Assembly (NCBI GenBank): GCA_035291545.1
Contig: DATDRW010000100.1
Span: 1-22,805 of the forward strand
Direction of reading: 5' to 3'
From: UBA11373 sp035291545
GTDB lineage: Bacteria; Actinomycetota; Acidimicrobiia; Spongiisociales; UBA11373
Length of the DNA stretch: 22,805 nucleotides
Both the position numbers and the translations under genes were made by a program. Positions within the stretch are counted from its first letter, which is position 1; every line of letters starts with the position of its first letter. Below are positions 13,336 to 19,953 of this stretch, one piece after another. The notes under the pieces were generated by a model that worked only from the letters and a program-made list of their open reading frames with translations, did not search any database and had not been told where the DNA came from.

Positions 13336-13953
13336 GTGGCCGGGTATCGCCACCGCAGGGAGGCCGGGCTGGTCCTCGCCGGCCTGCTCGAGCACCTCGT
13401 CGGGCGAGACCCGCTGGTGCTCGGCATCCCCCGGGGCGGAGTGGTGGTCGCGGCCGAGATCGCCACCGCGATCGGCGGCGATCTCGGAGTGCTCACCGCG
13501 GTAAAGGTGCGTGCTCCGCAGAACCCGGAGCTGGCAGTCGGAGCCGTCACCCCGGATGGCATCCCGTTGCTCGACGCCGGGCTGATCGAGCGCCTCCAGA
13601 TCGACGACGCCACCCGTGAGCGGATCGTCGCCGCAGCCGTCGCCGAGGTGCGGCGTCGCCAGGAGGTGTTCGGTCCCGTGACGCCGGTCGACGGGCGAAC
13701 CGTGGTGGTCACCGACGACGGGGTCGCCACCGGAGCGACCCTGCGGGCCGCCCTCGCCCACGTCGCCCGGGGCGGGCCCTCCCATCTGGTGTGCGCCCTG
13801 CCGGTGGGGCCTCCGGAGACCATCGCCGCCCTCACCGTCGGAGTGGACGAGATGGTGTGCCCGCTGCAGCCCCGGTGGTTTGGGGCGGTGGGGGAGTTCT
13901 ACGGGGATTTCGACCAGGTGAGCGATGCCGAGGTGTTGGATCTCCTCCGGTGA
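13336..13953 (+). CDS. Phosphoribosyltransferase family protein (COG1926-like)
   Basis: A 205-aa type-I phosphoribosyltransferase fold. The PRPP-binding motif is VVVTDDGVATGAT (residues 123-135), with hydrophobic strands, two acidic residues and the glycine/threonine loop. LGIPRGGVVVAAEIA (29-43) is the PPi loop region seen in this group, and TAVKVRAPQNPELAVGAV follows. The C-terminus carries the aromatic WFGAVGEFYGDFDQV, typical of the predicted phosphoribosyltransferases grouped as COG1926. The substrate base is not known for this group, and some members are linked to stress loci. The GTG start is leaderless-like. The gene is divergent from the lipid kinase; nothing obvious links the two functions. 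Confidence 0.85.
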   Translation: MAGYRHRREAGLVLAGLLEHLVGRDPLVLGIPRGGVVVAAEIATAIGGDLGVLTAVKVRAPQNPELAVGAVTPDGIPLLDAGLIERLQIDDATRERIVAAAVAEVRRRQEVFGPVTPVDGRTVVVTDDGVATGATLRAALAHVARGGPSHLVCALPVGPPETIAALTVGVDEMVCPLQPRWFGAVGEFYGDFDQVSDAEVLDLLR

Positions 13954-13983
13954 GAGCCCGCTGGGGGAGGGGAGTGTGTGAGA

Positions 13984-14000
13984 ACCGTCCCAACGACGGT
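13984..14000 (+). terminator. Possible weak terminator hairpin after the phosphoribosyltransferase
   Basis: ACCGTC (13984-13989) and GACGGT (13995-14000) form a 6-bp stem with loop CCAAC, 31 nt after the stop codon. No T-run follows, so it is at best a weak or Rho-assisted terminator. Confidence 0.25.
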
Positions 14001-14206
14001 CCCGCGGCAGCCCCCCATCTGTCAGAACGGGCGGGGACCCCTACGCCACCTCGGAACCGTCGCCCCCGAAGACCACCCCGCACCCATCCCCCACATCGGA
14101 AGAGACCCCGCACAGGCCCGGGCACCGTGGCGAGTTTCGTTGCATACTCAAGTAGAGGATGACCTCTCGGGTTTTCCCCAACGGGCAGAGGCATCGTCTC
14201 AGCCTC

Positions 14207-14256
14207 TTACGGTCGCCGCCCCGTTGTGTAGGGTCCACGCTCACGGCTGGGGGAGG
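14207..14256 (+). promoter_or_regulatory. Putative promoter and SD of the first lipoprotein
   Basis: TTACGG (14207-14212), a 16-nt spacer and TAGGGT (14229-14234) resemble -35 and -10 boxes. The strong SD GGGGGAGGA (about 14249-14257) sits about 4 nt before TTG 14261, which decides the start codon. Confidence 0.4.
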
Positions 14257-14260
14257 ACTG

Positions 14261-15037
14261 TTGAGACGAACGATGTTGGCCCTGGTTGCTGCTCTCGTCG
14301 CAGCGCAGGGATGCGGGGGTGGCCAGAGTGTCCAGGGGGACCGAGCGAGTTCGACCGTTGGGAACAGCGCATCGACCACGTCCGAGCAGGTAGTGACCAC
14401 CCAGCCACCAGCCACAACCATCGCGACTACGACGACCACGCTCCCCCCGACGACGACCACGCTCCCCCCGACGACGACAACCACTGAGCCTCTCGCGGCT
14501 GATTCACTCTCCGTCGAGGGCTTCGCCGGCCATATGGGTGAATTCACCTGGGCCGGCGTAATCATCATCGAGAGCACCGCATCGGGTCCCATCGTTGTGA
14601 ACCCCGTACGGATCGAGTACCGGATCGACTCGGGGGCAGTGCTCGACACCGACAACGTCGACGATCTGATCTTCTACCCCGGCACCAACTACCTCGGCGT
14701 CACGCTTCGTGAACCCAGGGCCGAGCCGGCAGATATCGCGGTCAACTTCGACGCGGCTGAGTTCACAGAGGCGGAACGCCCCACCATCACGGGCCTGCAA
14801 GTCGATTGCTGTCCCCTCGGGGAGGTGTACGTCACGGGCGAAATCCACACGACCTTCACCGAATACAACGAATACGCGACGCTGACCCTGGTCTTCTTCA
14901 ACGAGGGCGGATCTCCGCTCTTTGCCGCAACCAAATCGGTTTATGGGACGGGGGACACGTGGCCGTTCGAACAGTACGTGTACGTCGAAGACGGTGCTCC
15001 TGCCTGGGAGTACGCCGAGGTATACGCAAGCCGGTAG
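14261..15037 (+). CDS. Secreted lipoprotein on a Thr/Pro-rich stalk, unknown function
   Basis: A 258-aa predicted lipoprotein starting at TTG 14261. The N-terminus is MRRTMLALVAALVAAQGC, with a basic start, a hydrophobic core and the lipobox AQGC (Cys18 as the anchor). Residues about 24-72 are rich in Ser, Thr and Pro with repeated TTTTLPP units encoded by a 21-bp tandem repeat, forming a likely extended stalk. The remaining 185 residues are acidic and beta-rich (GEFTWAGVIIIESTASGP... and TEYNEYATLTLVFFNEGGSP), with a CC pair in QVDCCPLGE, suggesting an extracellular domain with a disulfide. I do not recognise the family. TTG is preferred over ATG 14273 because the SD spacing is right and it supplies the arginines. 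Non-coding DNA flanks it on both sides, so it is probably monocistronic. Confidence 0.75.
   Translation: MRRTMLALVAALVAAQGCGGGQSVQGDRASSTVGNSASTTSEQVVTTQPPATTIATTTTTLPPTTTTLPPTTTTTEPLAADSLSVEGFAGHMGEFTWAGVIIIESTASGPIVVNPVRIEYRIDSGAVLDTDNVDDLIFYPGTNYLGVTLREPRAEPADIAVNFDAAEFTEAERPTITGLQVDCCPLGEVYVTGEIHTTFTEYNEYATLTLVFFNEGGSPLFAATKSVYGTGDTWPFEQYVYVEDGAPAWEYAEVYASR
14429..14478 (+). repeat. 21-bp tandem repeat encoding the lipoprotein stalk
   Basis: Two perfect 21-bp copies (14429-14449, 14450-14470) plus 8 bp of a third encode TTTTLPP units. Copy-number change would alter the stalk length in 7-residue steps without breaking the frame. Confidence 0.85.
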
Positions 15038-15078
15038 GCCTCCAGGTTTCCCAGACCCTCCGAGCGGGCCGGTCGGGC

Positions 15079-15234
15079 GCCCCCCTCGGGTTCCCGCACG
15101 CTCGGGGAGGGGAGGTGGCACGAAGGGCCGGAGGGGGCAACCCGTCAGGTTCGACGCGTCGTGTCGCCGCCGACTGCCCCCCTCGGGTACTCCTCCCTGC
15201 CGAGGGGGAGAAACGGAAGGCCCACCCTCGGGTG
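15079..15234. repeat. Intergenic repeat cluster with a direct repeat and hairpin
   Basis: GCCCCCCTCGGGT occurs exactly at 15079-15091 and 15176-15188, and a related CCCACCCTCGGGTG lies near 15221-15234. The second copy forms a perfect 9-bp inverted repeat, CCCCCTCGG (15178-15186) and CCGAGGGGG (15200-15208). Between them, GGGGAGGGGAGGTGGCACG and GGAGGGGGCAACCCGTC have the look of a dispersed repeat unit. Confidence 0.55.
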
Positions 15235-15327
15235 ACTGTGAGGATCAGGTCCGGGCTGGGCGACGCTGCCAGCCTCAGGTGATACGCCTGCAACTCTGAA
15301 CGAACGAAACGTGTCACACCCGCGTCG

Positions 15328-15333
15328 TACGTT
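15328..15333 (+). promoter_or_regulatory. Leaderless-type -10 box of the 49-aa ORF
   Basis: CGTACGTT contains TACGTT (TANNNT), followed by 7 nt and ATG 15341. The spacing matches the promoters of clear genes in the window. AGGAG lies directly before the ATG but is too close to serve as a normal SD. Confidence 0.5.
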
Positions 15334-15340
15334 CAGGAGC

Positions 15341-15490
15341 ATGAAGACGAACCGAATCCCCGAGCAGCGCCCGACGGATGACCTGACGGCTGCGAGGGAG
15401 GCCCTGGCAGCGCTCGACGCCGAGAGCGTCGAGCGCTGCCCCGAGCCGGATTGCGGGCTTTGCGGTCCGGCGCTTCCCGCCGCCGCCTGA
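15341..15490 (+). CDS. Small 49-aa protein with a C-x4-C-x2-C motif, unknown
   Basis: ATG 15341 to TGA 15488-15490 encodes 49 residues: a polar N-terminus (MKTNRIPEQRPTDDL), a predicted Ala-rich helix (TAAREALAALDAESVE), then RCPEPDCGLCGP with C33, C38 and C41, and an Ala tail. Three closely spaced cysteines could bind metal or take part in redox or peptide modification. I do not recognise a family. Support comes from the promoter box with leaderless spacing and from an amphipathic helix. Against it, a perfect 15-bp inverted repeat lies inside the frame, so the region might instead act as structured RNA. It ends 49 nt before the MFS transporter start. Confidence 0.5.
   Translation: MKTNRIPEQRPTDDLTAAREALAALDAESVERCPEPDCGLCGPALPAAA
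15406..15440. repeat. Perfect 15-bp inverted repeat inside the 49-aa ORF
   Basis: GGCAGCGCTCGACGC (15406-15420) and GCGTCGAGCGCTGCC (15426-15440) are exact reverse complements around the 5-nt loop CGAGA. As RNA this is a very stable hairpin. No T-run follows, so a textbook intrinsic terminator is unlikely. Confidence 0.9.
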
Positions 15491-15526
15491 CGCCACCACC
15501 GATCGCAGCGCCGGGAACCCGGCTGG

Positions 15527-15532
15527 TACCTT
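15527..15532 (+). promoter_or_regulatory. Leaderless-type -10 box of the MFS transporter gene
   Basis: GGTACCTT contains TACCTT, followed by a 7-nt spacer (GCGGCCG) and GTG 15540, with no SD. The in-frame TTG at 15531 lies inside the box and is therefore unlikely to be the start. Confidence 0.55.
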
Positions 15533-15539
15533 GCGGCCG

Positions 15540-16832
15540 GTGGAGTCCACCTGGCACCCGACCCGTCTCAGCGTCACCTCGTGGGCGATCTACGACCTCG
15601 CCAACACGATCTTCGCCCTGGGCGTCGGGTCGCTGTATTTCGCCGAGTGGCTCACCGATCACCGGGGTGAGCTCCCGGGGTGGCTGAGGGGACGCGATAC
15701 CGCCGATCTCGCACTCACCGTTGCGGTCGACGTCGCCATGGTGGTGGTGATCTTCCTCGGACCCTGGATCGGGGCACGAAGCGACCATCGCGGCACCCGG
15801 GTGCGTTACCTGGTGCCGATGACGGTGGTGGCGATCGTTCCGACGTTCTTCCTCGCCTCCATCGGGGTGGTGGGGTCGCTCGCCCTCTTCGCAATAGCGC
15901 TGGTGGGGTTCAACCTGGGCTCGATCGTCTACGACGCCATGCTCCCCGACGTGTCCACGCCCGAGAACGTCGGCCTGGTCTCGGGGATCGGGATCGCCGT
16001 GGGCTACCTCGGCTCGTTCGTCGCTGTTGCCGTCGGTGCGCTGCTCCTCGACGAGCAGGGGCATGCCGCAGTGTTCCGGGTGATCGCGGTCCTGTTCCTC
16101 CTCTTCGCCATCCCGACATTCCTCTGGGTGCGGGAGCGTCCCCGGACACCCGAGCCGGGCCCGGCCCCGACGCTGCGGTCGAGCATTCGCCGTTTGGCGG
16201 GCTCGTGGCGCAAGGCGCGTACCTATCCCGGCGTCGCCCGTTTCCTCGTCGGCAGGTTCCTCTACACGGATGCGGTCAACACGCTCATCGGCGGGTACCT
16301 CACCATCTACGCCAAGGAGGAGCTCGGCTTCACCTCGAGCGACCTCCAGCTCCTCCTCACCGCGGCGATCACCGCGGCGATCTTCGGCGGCTTCGTCGGG
16401 GGGCGGTACGTCGATCGCTACGGGCCCCGCCGTCTGCTGCACGCCGTGCTCTACCTATGGATGGTGGCCATGACCATCGGGGTGATCGCCGGCGCCACCG
16501 GGGCCAAGGCGCTGGCCTGGCCGCTCGGGGGTCTCGGCGGTCTCGCCCTCGGCGCCACCTGGGCCGCCGACCGCGTGTACATGCAGCGCATCTCTCCCCC
16601 TCGATACCTCGGCGAGTTCTACGGTCTGTACGCCACCGTCGGGCGGTTCGCCACCTTCCTCGGGCCACTGGTTTGGGGGGTGATCGTGACCGTGGCCGGG
16701 CTGCCCCGCGAGGTCGCGCTCGGCGCTCTCATCGTCTTTCTGGTGGTCGCCCGCCTGGTGCTCGAGGGTGTCGACGACGCTCCGCGCCACTGGTCGGCGG
16801 CGGATCTCACCGCCGGAGCGTCGATGCCGTGA
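15540..16832 (+). CDS. MFS transporter, Atg22/UMF1-type
   Basis: A 430-aa integral membrane protein with about 12 hydrophobic helices. The N-terminus SVTSWAIYDLANTIFALGV is typical of the Atg22/UMF1 branch of the major facilitator superfamily ('SWALYDxANSxF'). GPWIGARSDHRGTRVRYLVP is the loop 2-3 signature (GxxxDRxGRR-like), FNLGSIVYDAMLPDVSTPENVGLVSGIGIAVGY matches the family's helix 4-5 region, and FVGGRYVDRYGPRR is the second-half counterpart of loop 2-3. Substrates are poorly defined: the yeast member exports amino acids from vacuoles and bacterial members are mostly uncharacterised. The GTG start follows a leaderless box. A 1-pyrroline-5-carboxylate dehydrogenase gene lies 121 nt downstream, which makes amino-acid transport attractive but unproven. 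Confidence 0.88.
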   Translation: MESTWHPTRLSVTSWAIYDLANTIFALGVGSLYFAEWLTDHRGELPGWLRGRDTADLALTVAVDVAMVVVIFLGPWIGARSDHRGTRVRYLVPMTVVAIVPTFFLASIGVVGSLALFAIALVGFNLGSIVYDAMLPDVSTPENVGLVSGIGIAVGYLGSFVAVAVGALLLDEQGHAAVFRVIAVLFLLFAIPTFLWVRERPRTPEPGPAPTLRSSIRRLAGSWRKARTYPGVARFLVGRFLYTDAVNTLIGGYLTIYAKEELGFTSSDLQLLLTAAITAAIFGGFVGGRYVDRYGPRRLLHAVLYLWMVAMTIGVIAGATGAKALAWPLGGLGGLALGATWAADRVYMQRISPPRYLGEFYGLYATVGRFATFLGPLVWGVIVTVAGLPREVALGALIVFLVVARLVLEGVDDAPRHWSAADLTAGASMP

Positions 16833-16953
16833 CAAGATGCCCGGCGGAGCATCCCGCGCCGCCGCGCCACGACCTCGAGGAGTCGAGGCCGATCGGGTGA
16901 CGCCCCCGGCGGAGGAGCGCGATACTTGCCCCGCCCGCACCCGAGGAGTGTCG

Positions 16954-18510
16954 ATGTTCCAGCCGTACTTCCCCGAGCCGTACTCCGATTTCACCGACCC
17001 CGCGAAGAAGGCCGCGTACGAGCTCGCCCTCGCCGGGGTCCGGGCCCGTTTCGGCGTCTCGTACGGTCTGGTCATCGACGGAGAATGGCTGGAGACCGGA
17101 GCCACGATCACCAGCGTCAACCCGGCACGCCCCGCCGAGGTCGTGGGCGTCATCGCCGCGGGCGGCGTCGAGGAGGCGGAGCGTGCGCTGCGAGCGGCGT
17201 GGGCCGCCTTCCCGGGTTGGGCGGCGCGATCCGCCGGAGAGCGGGCCCGGATCGGCGTGAAGCTCGCCGCCATCATGCGCCGCAACAAGTACGAACTCGC
17301 TGCGATCGAGACCCTCGAGGCGGGCAAGAACTGGTTGGAGGCCGAGGCGGACGTCGCCGAGGCGATCGACTTCGTGGAGTACTACGCCCGCCAAGCGGTG
17401 CGTCTCGCCGAGCCCCTCGAGGTCGTGCAGGTCTCCGGCGAGGAGAACGAGTCGCACCTCATCCCGATCGGGGCCGGGGTGGCGATCCCGCCGTGGAACT
17501 TCCCGGGGGCGATCCTCATCGGCATGACGATGGGGCCGGTGCTCGCCGGCAACACGATCGTCGTCAAACCCGCGTCGAACACGCCGATCATCGGGGCGCG
17601 TTGGATGGAGATGGTCGCCGAGGCGGGCATGCCCCCCGGGGTGATCAACTACGTCCCCGGCCCGGGCGGCCGGATCGGCGACTACCTCGTCGACCACCCG
17701 ATGACACGGTTCATCAACTTCACCGGTTCCAAGGACGTCGGCCTGCGGATCGCGGAACGATCGGCCAAGGTCGTCCCGGGTCAGAAGTGGCTCAAGCGGG
17801 CCTTTATGGAGATGGGCGGCAAGGACGCCATGATCGTCGACGAGACCGCCGACCTGAAGGCGGCGGCAGCCGATGCCGTGCGATCGGCCTTCGGCTTCCA
17901 GGGGCAGAAGTGCTCGGCGGCATCGCGGCTGATCCTGGTCTCCGAGATCCACGATGAGGTCCTGGACCGCGTGGTGGAGGGAGCGGGGTCGCTGCGGATC
18001 GGTTCCCCCGAGGAGAACCACCCGCTCGGCCCGGTGATCTCGGTCGCCCAGCACACCGCGATCCTCGAGGAGATCAAGAAGGGGCGGGGCGAGGCCAAGG
18101 TGGTGGGCGGGGGATCGGCCGTCGACCTCGACGGCGGGTGGTACATCCAGCCGACGGTGTTCGCCGACATCGATCCCGGCGCTCGTCTAGCCCAGCACGA
18201 GATCTTCGGGCCGGTGCTGTCGGTGATCCGGGCGCGCGATTTCGATCACGCCCTCGAGATTGCCAACGGCACCGAATTCGGGCTCACCGGCGGTGTCTAC
18301 TCGCGCGACCGCAGCCGCATCGAACGTGCCCGCCGCGAGTTCCACGTCGGCAATCTGTACGTCAACCGGAAGATCACCGGGGCCGTCGTCGGTGTGCAGC
18401 CCTTCGGCGGATTCAACATGTCGGGGACGAATTCCAAGGCGGGCGGGCCCGACTACCTCCGGCTGTTCATGGAGATGAAGTCGGTAGCGGAGCGGTGGGT
18501 GGCGTCCTGA
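16954..18510 (+). CDS. pruA: L-glutamate gamma-semialdehyde (1-pyrroline-5-carboxylate) dehydrogenase
   Basis: A 518-aa aldehyde dehydrogenase, the usual length of the RocA/PruA type. It oxidises L-glutamate gamma-semialdehyde, formed from proline or arginine breakdown, to glutamate with NAD+. The N-terminus FQPYFPEPYSDFTDP is typical of this group. Visible active-site parts are IPPWNFPGA (N182), NFTGSKDVGLRI, FMEMGGKDAMIV with the general base E286, GFQGQKCSAASR with the nucleophile C320, and EIFGPVLSVI. ATG 16954 has the SD GAGGAG 6 nt upstream. Proline dehydrogenase, its usual partner, is not in the window, so the first step must be encoded elsewhere. A YdeI-like remnant overlaps its end. 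Confidence 0.93.
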   Translation: MFQPYFPEPYSDFTDPAKKAAYELALAGVRARFGVSYGLVIDGEWLETGATITSVNPARPAEVVGVIAAGGVEEAERALRAAWAAFPGWAARSAGERARIGVKLAAIMRRNKYELAAIETLEAGKNWLEAEADVAEAIDFVEYYARQAVRLAEPLEVVQVSGEENESHLIPIGAGVAIPPWNFPGAILIGMTMGPVLAGNTIVVKPASNTPIIGARWMEMVAEAGMPPGVINYVPGPGGRIGDYLVDHPMTRFINFTGSKDVGLRIAERSAKVVPGQKWLKRAFMEMGGKDAMIVDETADLKAAAADAVRSAFGFQGQKCSAASRLILVSEIHDEVLDRVVEGAGSLRIGSPEENHPLGPVISVAQHTAILEEIKKGRGEAKVVGGGSAVDLDGGWYIQPTVFADIDPGARLAQHEIFGPVLSVIRARDFDHALEIANGTEFGLTGGVYSRDRSRIERARREFHVGNLYVNRKITGAVVGVQPFGGFNMSGTNSKAGGPDYLRLFMEMKSVAERWVAS

Positions 18511-18638
18511 GCCCGGACGATCCGCTGCGGGCGCTCACCATGGTCCCGGTGGCGCGGCGAGTGTGGGACGGGCTCCCGGTATCGCACCAGCGCGAGTGCC
18601 TTGATTGGATCGACGAGGCTGCGAACGCGCGCAGATAG
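18495..18638 (+). pseudogene. Truncated YdeI/OmpD-associated domain remnant
   Basis: From GTG 18495 (or ATG 18540) to TAG 18636-18638 the frame encodes at most 47 residues. The stretch ARRVWDGLPVSHQRECLDWI followed by DEA closely follows the YdeI/OmpD-associated pattern 'AxxxFexLsxSHrrEyvxWIeEA'. In intact members this is followed by 'krpeTRARRI...' and preceded by a longer domain; both are missing. The stop codon lies inside the left arm of a 19-bp inverted repeat, so the gene looks cut off by that element or by deletion. The 5' part overlaps the end of pruA in another frame. It could still be a small translated protein, but a remnant is more likely. Confidence 0.55.
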
Positions 18639-18711
18639 GCGTCCGGGTCAGCATGTTTCGGCGCACGGATGCGCCGGACCTGATATGTACCCCGCCTATC
18701 TGCGCGCGTTC
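18623..18711. repeat. 89-bp element with 19-bp perfect terminal inverted repeats
   Basis: GAACGCGCGCAGATAGGCG (18623-18641) and its exact reverse complement (18693-18711) enclose 51 bp. Inside are GTCCGG/CCGGAC (18641-18646/18674-18679) and CGGCGC/GCGCCG (18659-18664/18671-18676), which would pair as alternatives. It lies between convergent genes, so a bidirectional terminator is possible, but the size and perfect ends also suit a small palindromic mobile element. No transposase gene or obvious target-site duplication is seen. Confidence 0.85.
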
Positions 18712-18765
18712 CAGGAAGCCGGGAAGGCGGGCTCAAGGGCTTCTGCAGACGGTGGAGCGGCTGCT

Positions 18766-19779
18766 CTAGGGGCAGGTGGCAAAGGCCGAGGTGTCGGTGA
18801 TCGGCGGGAAGGTAGGGCCCGGGGTGTAGACCCGCGTCGCCGCGGGTCCCGCCTTGGTGTCGGTCACGGTGATCGTGACCTCGATGTCGGTGAGCCCCCC
18901 CGCGAACACCCAAAAGCGGTTGTTGAGCGGACAGCTATCGATCACCTTGACCACCATCTCCCAATTGTCGGGGGTGAAGAACCAGAACGCTCCGTCTTCG
19001 TCGCCGCCCTCCCCGAGGACCGTCCCGCGGCCACTGCCGTCGCTGCTGGTCCAGTCCGCCCCCACCTGGAATCTCCCCCCGCCGAGGCACAGCGTGTGGT
19101 CGTCCGGAACGCACGATCCCCCGGTGGGTGTCGGCGTGACCACGGGTTCCCACTCGGGGACCATGAAGAGATCGCCACCGAAGTGGGTGAAGTACCCCGC
19201 GGTGATGACGGGGATGTCTGCGGGGTCGATCGGCTGCTCGAGATTCAGGGAATACCAGCCCCCGCCGTCGGTCTGCATCACCTGGAAGGCAGGGAAGAAG
19301 GGCATCGGTGGAGGATCGCCGAGCTGGACGACGATCGACCGATCGGTGCGTGCGATCACGAACTGCTCATCGATCGGCACGGTGCCCGTCATTGCATCGC
19401 ACCCACCGGCTGTCGTCGGAACGTAGCCGTCGAAGTAGGTACTGATGTGGTCCGTGGCAAACACGCTCAGACCGACGCAGCCTTCGGGAAAGCCGCGGGC
19501 AGCGCCGATGGCGACCCGGAACGGGCTCCCGACGAACAGGGTCATGGTGAAACCCGACTCCGGCGCGGGGGTGCCGTCGAAGGCGAACACCTGCAAGGGG
19601 AGCGGTGCCGGTATCGAGACGGCCGGTGGGATGGTGGTGGTCGTCGTGGCAGGGGCGCTGGTCGAGGTCGTGGTGTCGGCGCCGCTTCCGGTGGTCGTGC
19701 CCGGTGTAGATCTCGTGGTGTCATCGGCGCATGCCGCGAGGATCAGCGCCGCCGCGATTGCCGCCATGCGCACTCGCAA
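18766..19779 (-). CDS. Secreted lipoprotein with Thr-rich stalk and a C-terminal beta module
   Basis: A 337-aa predicted lipoprotein. The signal peptide MRVRMAAIAAALILAAC has the lipobox LAAC (Cys17). A Thr/Ser/Pro-rich stalk runs to about residue 60. The middle domain (about 62-215) has four cysteines or so and is unfamiliar. The C-terminal segment, about 229-309, begins with TLCLGGGRFQVGADW and includes GAFWFFTPDNWEMVVKVID, NNRFWVFAGGLTDIE and VTITVTDT. From memory this resembles an uncharacterised module widespread in secreted bacterial proteins. TTG 19779 is preferred because AGGGGG lies about 5 nt upstream; GTG 19785, GTG 19773 and ATG 19767 are alternatives that keep the lipobox. It is convergent with pruA. 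Confidence 0.78.
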   Translation of the reverse strand: MRVRMAAIAAALILAACADDTTRSTPGTTTGSGADTTTSTSAPATTTTTIPPAVSIPAPLPLQVFAFDGTPAPESGFTMTLFVGSPFRVAIGAARGFPEGCVGLSVFATDHISTYFDGYVPTTAGGCDAMTGTVPIDEQFVIARTDRSIVVQLGDPPPMPFFPAFQVMQTDGGGWYSLNLEQPIDPADIPVITAGYFTHFGGDLFMVPEWEPVVTPTPTGGSCVPDDHTLCLGGGRFQVGADWTSSDGSGRGTVLGEGGDEDGAFWFFTPDNWEMVVKVIDSCPLNNRFWVFAGGLTDIEVTITVTDTKAGPAATRVYTPGPTFPPITDTSAFATCP

Positions 19780-19802
19780 TGCCACCCCCTGACCGAGACG
19801 CG

Positions 19803-19808
19803 AATCTA
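19803..19808 (-). promoter_or_regulatory. Putative -10 box of the second lipoprotein
   Basis: On the minus strand, TAGATT (TANNNT) lies 23 nt before TTG 19779, with the purine run AGGGGG in between as the SD. The spacing suits a led transcript. Confidence 0.35.
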
Positions 19809-19953
19809 GCACTCCCACAGCAAGGTGTGTCGACGACGGCGGCGTCCGTCGACGCTGATCGCTCAGCTCCCCTTCCACACGCCGCGGCAAACTCGGTCCA
19901 GGTGGCGATCGCGGCACTGTCACCATTGGGACATCTCCACGATCCCCACCGGC

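Larger units (their letters stand above)
13954..14260. other. Intergenic stretch of about 300 bp between the phosphoribosyltransferase and a lipoprotein gene
   Basis: I see no supported gene. A G-rich segment (13962-13976) follows the stop codon, then a small hairpin (13984-14000). The middle is CCCC-rich without codon structure. The end carries the promoter and SD of the lipoprotein. An in-frame ATG at 14159 exists but would extend the lipoprotein with a non-signal-like N-terminus. Confidence 0.6.
15038..15340. other. Non-coding stretch of about 300 bp with GC-rich repeats
   Basis: No convincing gene lies here. It holds a 13-bp direct repeat, a perfect 9-bp hairpin (15178-15208), a smaller inverted repeat GGCTGG/CCAGCC (15254-15259/15269-15274) and, at its end, the promoter box of the 49-aa ORF. 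Purine/pyrimidine strand bias and the repeats resemble dispersed intergenic elements of GC-rich genomes. Confidence 0.6.

Noticed and set aside
14159..14260. ATG 14159 as an earlier start of the first lipoprotein
   Set aside because: It would place 34 unrelated residues ahead of the signal peptide and has no correctly spaced SD, whereas TTG 14261 has a strong SD and gives a standard lipoprotein signal.
14429..14478. CRISPR array
   Set aside because: The repeat units are contiguous without spacers and lie in the coding sequence of a Thr/Pro stalk.
15254..15274. GGCTGG/CCAGCC inverted repeat as a terminator of the first lipoprotein gene
   Set aside because: The stem is only 6 bp with a 9-nt loop, lies more than 200 nt from the stop codon and has no T-run.
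16807..18054. A 415-codon minus-strand frame opposite pruA
   Set aside because: pruA is unambiguous on the plus strand with all catalytic residues; the opposite frame is rich in Asp, His, Arg and Gly and has no family features.
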